From NCBI RefSeq assembly GCF_020510585.1, contig NZ_CP075190.1:1362001-1426000 (forward strand): a DNA stretch of 64,000 nucleotides, read 5' to 3'. Made by a program: the position numbers and the translations under genes. Positions 59,910 through 64,000 of the stretch are shown here, in pieces (the first letter of the stretch is position 1; each line of letters starts with the position of its first letter). Source of the DNA: Ferribacterium limneticum. Lineage in GTDB: Bacteria; Pseudomonadota; Gammaproteobacteria; Burkholderiales; Rhodocyclaceae. The notes under the pieces were generated by a model that saw only the letters and a program-made list of their open reading frames with translations, made no database searches and was not told the DNA's origin.

Positions 59910-60865
59910 GCGATCGGAAATTTCTGATTTTTGCCCCTGCTTATAGATCCGATAACGGCGGTGGTATCGTGCTGCACCGGCTGTGTTCATTGCTTAATGA
60001 ACTCGGGTACGAAGCCTATCTCACCCGATTTTTTAATGGGGCTCCCGTATATAGTAATGATTTTGTTGTTCCATTATCAAGAATTGCAGCTAGAAGCATA
60101 TGGAATTTGATTACGCCATTTAAGGTTAATCCTGGATGGAAAACGCCCGTAATTAAATTTCCAAAATTACCTCTGGGACCGGAATGGATTGTTGTCTATC
60201 CAGAAATAGTGTTTGGCAATCCGCTGAAGGCACGGTGTGTAGTGCGTTGGTTGTTGCATCGACCAGGATTTCATACCGGCCATATGTGTTATGGTTCTAG
60301 TGAGTATCACGTCGATTTCAATACGTTCGCCGAAAATTTCTGCTTTCCTGATTGCAAGATGGCATCAAGGTCGCTCAATGTTTTGGCGTTCCCTTTTGAG
60401 CACTACAACATGCAAAAAGCTTTGCCTGCAGATAAACGGGCCGGAACTGCTTATTGCCTGCGGAAAGGGAAGGGGAAACCATTGGTGCATGATCTCAGGA
60501 ATTCGATACTGATCGATGGGAAATCGCATGCTGAAGTAGCTGCGATATTGAAGCGGGTCAAAACGTTTATTTCTTATGACGTCTATACCGCTTATTCATC
60601 ATTTGCTGTTTTGTGTGGAGCGGAATCTGTGGTCATACCAGATTTCGGGATGGATAAACATGCGTGGTTTCCCGATCCAGCTGATCGCTATGGTGTGGCG
60701 TATGGTTTCGATGATATGGGTTGGGCTCTGGAGACGGCATCGCTTGTGCTTGGTCGAATGAAAGCGAAAGAGGCGGACTCTATTGAAAATGTCGCGCATT
60801 TTGCCAAGGATGTACTCCAATATTTTGAAAAATGGAAAATCCATGACGCTCATGCCAATTCTTGA
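59906..60865 (+). CDS. Probable GT-B glycosyltransferase
   Basis: A 319-residue protein beginning FLIFAPAYRSDNGGGIVLHRLCSLLNELGYEAYLTRF, the glycine-rich opening of GT-B glycosyltransferases, and later FISYDVYTAYSSFAVLCGAESVVIPDFGMDKHAW, which resembles the donor-binding half. No single signature settles the family. AT-rich, overlapping the wzx stop by four bases. Probably adds a sugar to the repeat unit; specificity unknown. Confidence 0.6.
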   Translation: MSDRKFLIFAPAYRSDNGGGIVLHRLCSLLNELGYEAYLTRFFNGAPVYSNDFVVPLSRIAARSIWNLITPFKVNPGWKTPVIKFPKLPLGPEWIVVYPEIVFGNPLKARCVVRWLLHRPGFHTGHMCYGSSEYHVDFNTFAENFCFPDCKMASRSLNVLAFPFEHYNMQKALPADKRAGTAYCLRKGKGKPLVHDLRNSILIDGKSHAEVAAILKRVKTFISYDVYTAYSSFAVLCGAESVVIPDFGMDKHAWFPDPADRYGVAYGFDDMGWALETASLVLGRMKAKEADSIENVAHFAKDVLQYFEKWKIHDAHANS

Positions 60866-60880
60866 TCTGGTTGATATCCA

Positions 60881-61612
60881 TTGATAGCGGTTTCTATCGT
60901 CAGTCACCGCCACGGAGCCATGGTCGGCCGTGTTGTTAAGCAATTGCTCGATTGCCCGGAGGTATCCCTTATTCTAGTGACGCTGAACATACCGGAGGTA
61001 TTGGGCTTGCCGGAAGATCAGCGCATACGGGTGCTTCACAATGTTTCTCCTCGTGGTTTTGCCGCCAACCACAACGCTGCTTTTAATGAGTCAAGGGAAG
61101 AGTATTTCTGCCCATTGAACCCAGATATCAAAATCTTGGGAAATCCATTTACAGCCTTGTTGGCTACCATGTTGGAAGCGGGAGTCGCGATGGCGGCGCC
61201 GCGTGTTGATTCCCCGGCTGGTTTACAAGAAGATAGCTGGAGGCGTTTTCCAACTGTTTTTTCGCTCATTCGAAAAATATTGGGAATAGGCAACGGCAGC
61301 TATCTGGTTCCGCCTGATGGCCGAATATTTTCTCCGGAATGGGTGGCTGGGATGTGTATGTTGTTCCGCAGTGCCGATTATCGGGCGCTCGGTGGGTTCG
61401 ATGAGGGCTTCTTCCTGTATTACGAAGATGTGGATATCTGCGTCCGTTTATGGAGAAGCGGGAGACGCCTCGTTGTCTGTCCGGACGTGACTGTTATCCA
61501 CGATGCCCGACGCGACAGCCATCGAAATTTTCGGCACTTGCGTTGGCATCTTGCGAGTATTACTCGCTATTTCCGTAAATATTGGGGGCGGTTGCCCTCT
61601 GTCAGCCGCTGA
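60881..61612 (+). CDS. GT2-family glycosyltransferase (rhamnosyltransferase-like)
   Basis: A 243-residue GT-A protein. Starts with TTG at 60881 (MIAVSIVSHRHGAMVGRVV), then GFAANHNAAFNESREEYFCPLNPDIKIL (DXD-like NPD) and WVAGMCMLFRSADYRALGGFDEGFFLYYEDVDICVRLWRSGRRLVVCPDVTVIHDARRDS, the hallmarks of the rhamnosyltransferase-like WbbL group. Transfers a sugar, possibly rhamnose, to the growing unit. Confidence 0.88.
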   Translation: MIAVSIVSHRHGAMVGRVVKQLLDCPEVSLILVTLNIPEVLGLPEDQRIRVLHNVSPRGFAANHNAAFNESREEYFCPLNPDIKILGNPFTALLATMLEAGVAMAAPRVDSPAGLQEDSWRRFPTVFSLIRKILGIGNGSYLVPPDGRIFSPEWVAGMCMLFRSADYRALGGFDEGFFLYYEDVDICVRLWRSGRRLVVCPDVTVIHDARRDSHRNFRHLRWHLASITRYFRKYWGRLPSVSR

Positions 61613-61627
61613 GTCTGCACATTTTTC

Positions 61628-62581
61628 ATGACGATACTCGTTTCTGGTGCTACGGGTTTTATCGGGAGGCGAGTGCTCGCATACTTACTGGCAGAAGACT
61701 ATCCGTGTCGGTCATTCGGGCGTCATCCAGCTATTGGTGGGCCTTCTTTCATTGGCGACTTGAGCGATAAATCCGCACTCGTCAAGGCGTGTTCGGGGGT
61801 TGAAAGTGTCTTTCATTGCGCTGGGTATGCTCACGCATTTTCGTCACAGAGTGATGATGACGAAGGTCTGTATTGGAAAATTAATTTCGAAGGCACGCAG
61901 AATTTGCTTAGGGCAGCAGGTGCGTCAGGAGTGAGGCGCTTTGTATTCCTGTCCAGCGTCAAAGCCATGGCTGAGCCAGGTGACTCATGTGTTAACGAGG
62001 ATTTTTCTGGCGAGTCGCAGACGGCTTACGGGCAGAGCAAGCTGGCCGCTGAGGAAGCAGTGATTGATGCTGGGCGGCATTACGGAATGCATGTTGTCAA
62101 CCTGCGTTTGGCGATGGTCTATGGTGCCGGGGGGCGCGGCAATCTTGAAAGGATGGGCCGTCTGGTGCGGAAGGGGGTGTTCCCACCGTTGCCGGAAACC
62201 GGAAATCGACGTTCTCTGGTGCATGTGGATGATGTGGTTTCAGCGATGCGTCTGGTGGCAGAGGATGATCGGGCAAATGGTCGGACCTATATTATCGCAT
62301 CGCATGAAGCCCCTTCCGGGCGGCAGTTGTTTGATGCGCTGCGGGCGGCTCAGGGGCTGAAACCATGTGGTTGGGCGATGCCAGAGGGGCTTTTCCGGCT
62401 TGCCGGACGGGCCGGGGATATTATCGAGCGCATGGCGGGACGGCGTATGCCGCTGGATAGCGAAGTTGTGACCCGGCTATTGGATTCCGCCTGCTATTCG
62501 CCTACTCGAATCGAGAAGGAGTTGGGGTGGCGGGCGCGGGTGCCGCTGACCGAAGGGTTGAGGGAGATGTTGGGGGTATGA
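61628..62581 (+). CDS. NAD-dependent sugar epimerase (extended SDR)
   Basis: A 317-residue extended short-chain dehydrogenase: ILVSGATGFIGRRVLAYLLAEDYP, FHCAGYAHAF, FLSSVKAMAEPG, the catalytic Tyr/Lys in AYGQSKLAAEEAV, and RRSLVHVDDVVSAMRLV. The pairing with an initiating sugar transferase, whose start overlaps its stop, is that of WbpV/Gne-type UDP-hexose 4-epimerases feeding the first sugar of the repeat unit. Confidence 0.88.
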   Translation: MTILVSGATGFIGRRVLAYLLAEDYPCRSFGRHPAIGGPSFIGDLSDKSALVKACSGVESVFHCAGYAHAFSSQSDDDEGLYWKINFEGTQNLLRAAGASGVRRFVFLSSVKAMAEPGDSCVNEDFSGESQTAYGQSKLAAEEAVIDAGRHYGMHVVNLRLAMVYGAGGRGNLERMGRLVRKGVFPPLPETGNRRSLVHVDDVVSAMRLVAEDDRANGRTYIIASHEAPSGRQLFDALRAAQGLKPCGWAMPEGLFRLAGRAGDIIERMAGRRMPLDSEVVTRLLDSACYSPTRIEKELGWRARVPLTEGLREMLGV

Positions 62582-63138
62582 AGCGATTGTTTGATCTATT
62601 CGTGGCTTTATGCGCCGCAGTGGTTCTGGCGCTGCCCGTAGTGTTGGTGGCGCTGGCGGTCAAATTGACCTCGCCAGGGCCCGTGTTTTATTGGTCGGAT
62701 CGTGTCGGTCGCCATAATCGCATTTTTCGCATGCCGAAATTTCGTAGCATGCGCATTGGGACCCCGGCTGTAGCGACGCATTTGCTGGCAGATCCAGATG
62801 CTTATCTCACGCCTATCGGTTCTTTTTTGCGCAAATCCAGCCTTGATGAACTGCCCCAGCTCTGGAGTATCCTGGTTGGGGACATGAGTTTGGTTGGGCC
62901 TCGTCCCGCTTTATTCAATCAGGAAGATCTGATTGCACTTCGTACTGGGTGTGGCGTGCATGAATTGGTGCCGGGCTTGACGGGCTGGGCGCAGGTTAAT
63001 GGCCGTGACGAATTGCCGATTCCCAGGAAGGTTGAACTTGATGAGGAATATCTGCTTCAACGCTCTTTCATGTTTGACCTTCGCGTTTTATGGCTAACCG
63101 CAGTCAAGGTGTTACGGCGGGATGGCGTGTCGCACTGA
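62578..63138 (+). CDS. Initiating sugar-phosphate transferase (bacterial sugar transferase, PglC-like)
   Basis: A 186-residue monotopic phosphoglycosyl transferase. Start at ATG 62578 (ATGA overlap with the epimerase). Membrane re-entrant helix MKRLFDLFVALCAAVVLALPVVLVALAVKLTSPGPVFYWSDRVGRHNRIFRMPKFRSMRIG; catalytic Asp-Glu in RKSSLDELPQLWSILVGDMSLVGPRPAL; PGLTGWAQVNGRDELPIPRKVELDEEYL. It puts the first sugar phosphate on undecaprenyl phosphate. The size matches the PglC/WecP small class. Confidence 0.93.
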   Translation: MKRLFDLFVALCAAVVLALPVVLVALAVKLTSPGPVFYWSDRVGRHNRIFRMPKFRSMRIGTPAVATHLLADPDAYLTPIGSFLRKSSLDELPQLWSILVGDMSLVGPRPALFNQEDLIALRTGCGVHELVPGLTGWAQVNGRDELPIPRKVELDEEYLLQRSFMFDLRVLWLTAVKVLRRDGVSH

Positions 63139-63239
63139 TCGGGGATTCGCGGGTTTTATGTCAGTACAAAACAGCGCATTTGACTGGGTCAAGCAGTTAA
63201 AATGAGATCCGAAAAAATCGGAGGCGTTTCAGCGCCCAA

Positions 63240-64000
63240 TTGAGCTTGCCTAAAGCAATTCTTTCCATTTTCGTTTTTCTGTTCGACCTTTCCGCGTTGG
63301 CATTTGCCTGGGTGGGGGGGTTTTTGTTGCGCTTTAATTTTGATGTCCCTGCCAATTTTGCCTACGTGATGTGGTGGGGGTTGGCAATCCTGTTGCCGGT
63401 GCATGCTTTGGGGTGCCACATTGCTGGCTTGTATCGCGGTATTTGGTTGTTTGCGAGCCTGCCCGACTTGAAGCGTGTGCTTCGTGCTGTGGCGTTGTCG
63501 AGCGGGGCCGTTTTCGTGTTTTTTGTCTTCTTCCGCAGTGGTCAGCAGTTGGTGCCGCGATCACTGTTGCTGCTGTACCCGATGCTGCTGGTTCTCTATA
63601 TGGGCGGTGGGCGTGCGGCTTATCGCATGTGGAAGGAGCATAGGCTTTACGGTGGCTTGATCGCACAAGGGAAGCCTGTCGTGATTGTTGGTGCCGGCCG
63701 TGGTGGCGCCATGCTGGCGCGTGAATTGGAGCGGAGCCCGGATTGGCGGGTCGTTGCACTTGTCGATGACGATCAGACCAAATGGGGGCGTGAGCTGTCC
63801 GGGATCCCGGTTCTGGGCGGGATAGATGCCTTGCCGGAAGTGCTGGCCTCAGTCAAAGCTAAACATGCTATTTTGGCGATGCCGTCGGCAGCTATAGAGG
63901 CTTGCCGTAGGGCTGCGGATTCGGTGGTTGGGGCGGGTGGGCATGTATTTACTGTGCCTGGATTGGATGATGTGATGTCCGGTCGGGTCGCAATTTCATC
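63240..64000 (+). CDS. WbpM/CapD/PglF-type nucleotide-sugar dehydratase, 5' part
   Basis: The gene runs off the window: 253 complete codons are seen. Starts with TTG at 63240 (or 63246); no ATG is in frame. It has four N-terminal transmembrane helices (ILSIFVFLFDLSALAFAWVGGFLLRF, ILLPVHALGCHIAGLYRGIWLFASLPDL, and two more to about residue 125), then a CoA-binding-like Rossmann domain (GKPVVIVGAGRGGAMLARELERSPDWRVVALVDDDQTKWGRELSGIPVLGGIDAL). The family makes UDP-4-keto-6-deoxy-HexNAc; the catalytic SDR part lies beyond the window. A run of seven G at 63314-63320 is at codons 25-28. Confidence 0.85.
   Translation, partial: MSLPKAILSIFVFLFDLSALAFAWVGGFLLRFNFDVPANFAYVMWWGLAILLPVHALGCHIAGLYRGIWLFASLPDLKRVLRAVALSSGAVFVFFVFFRSGQQLVPRSLLLLYPMLLVLYMGGGRAAYRMWKEHRLYGGLIAQGKPVVIVGAGRGGAMLARELERSPDWRVVALVDDDQTKWGRELSGIPVLGGIDALPEVLASVKAKHAILAMPSAAIEACRRAADSVVGAGGHVFTVPGLDDVMSGRVAIS

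Noticed and set aside
1..64000. tRNA, rRNA or CRISPR arrays
   Set aside because: No cloverleaf, rRNA segment or regularly spaced direct repeat was recognised by eye on either strand.

Overview
The window is GC-rich chromosomal DNA from a betaproteobacterium. The gene content (PriB between S6 and S18, FimV-like protein, serC-pheA-hisC-tyrA behind gyrA, etfBA with a long acyl-CoA dehydrogenase) and protein style point to Rhodocyclales, of the Dechloromonas/Azonexus kind. This is a judgement from recognised proteins, not a database result. No tRNA, rRNA or CRISPR array was seen.

Layout. 0-4 kb: a short secreted protein, a 423-base unexplained stretch, then a reverse-strand redox group (b5-type heme protein, ferric-reductase-like flavocytochrome, two small exported proteins) and a possible transposase relic. 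4-10.6 kb: a long reverse-strand run holding a flavin reductase-like protein, two TPM-domain proteins with LemA, a MaoC hydratase, a CapA-like protein, small envelope proteins, and the N-degron transferases Bpt and Aat. 10.6-15.2 kb: a ferric-iron ABC importer (FbpC/FbpB/FbpA) with Fur-like boxes, interrupted by an ankyrin protein. 15.3-20 kb: NlpC/P60 hydrolase, AcuI-type reductase, a response regulator with a degenerate GGDEF domain, and PrpE. 20-25 kb: exopolyphosphatase, then an Mla-type lipid transporter. 25-31.8 kb: a TetR repressor with twin operators divergent from etfBA, followed by a membrane protein, a FimV-like protein and an acyl-CoA dehydrogenase. 31.8-34.8 kb: rpsF-priB-rpsR-rplI and dnaB. 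34.8-45 kb: transglutaminase-like protein, PhoH, peroxiredoxin, a peptide-binding lipoprotein, a methyltransferase, gph, ubiG, an OmpA-family protein and a TRZ/ATZ deaminase. 45-51.8 kb: gyrA, serC, pheA, hisC, tyrA. 51.8-64 kb: a secreted ATP-dependent DNA ligase (Lig E type), galE, and a lower-GC surface-polysaccharide cluster (aminotransferase, ATP-grasp ligase, FkbM methyltransferase, oxidoreductase, Wzx flippase, glycosyltransferases, epimerase, initiating sugar transferase, WbpM/CapD dehydratase cut by the window end).

The most unusual signal is a dispersed, non-palindromic repeat of about 35 bases. It has the core ACGGTCAACCGGAAA followed by two AT-rich blocks. Five copies have an exact core and about five are diverged. 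They occur on both strands, between genes and inside unrelated genes in different reading frames. They are scattered from 6.5 to 52.3 kb and absent from the transferred-looking glycan cluster. The design resembles DNA-uptake signal sequences of Pasteurellaceae. One exact copy lies inside the gene for the exported Lig E ligase, a family linked to natural competence. I propose it as a candidate uptake sequence of this lineage; a genome-wide count would decide.
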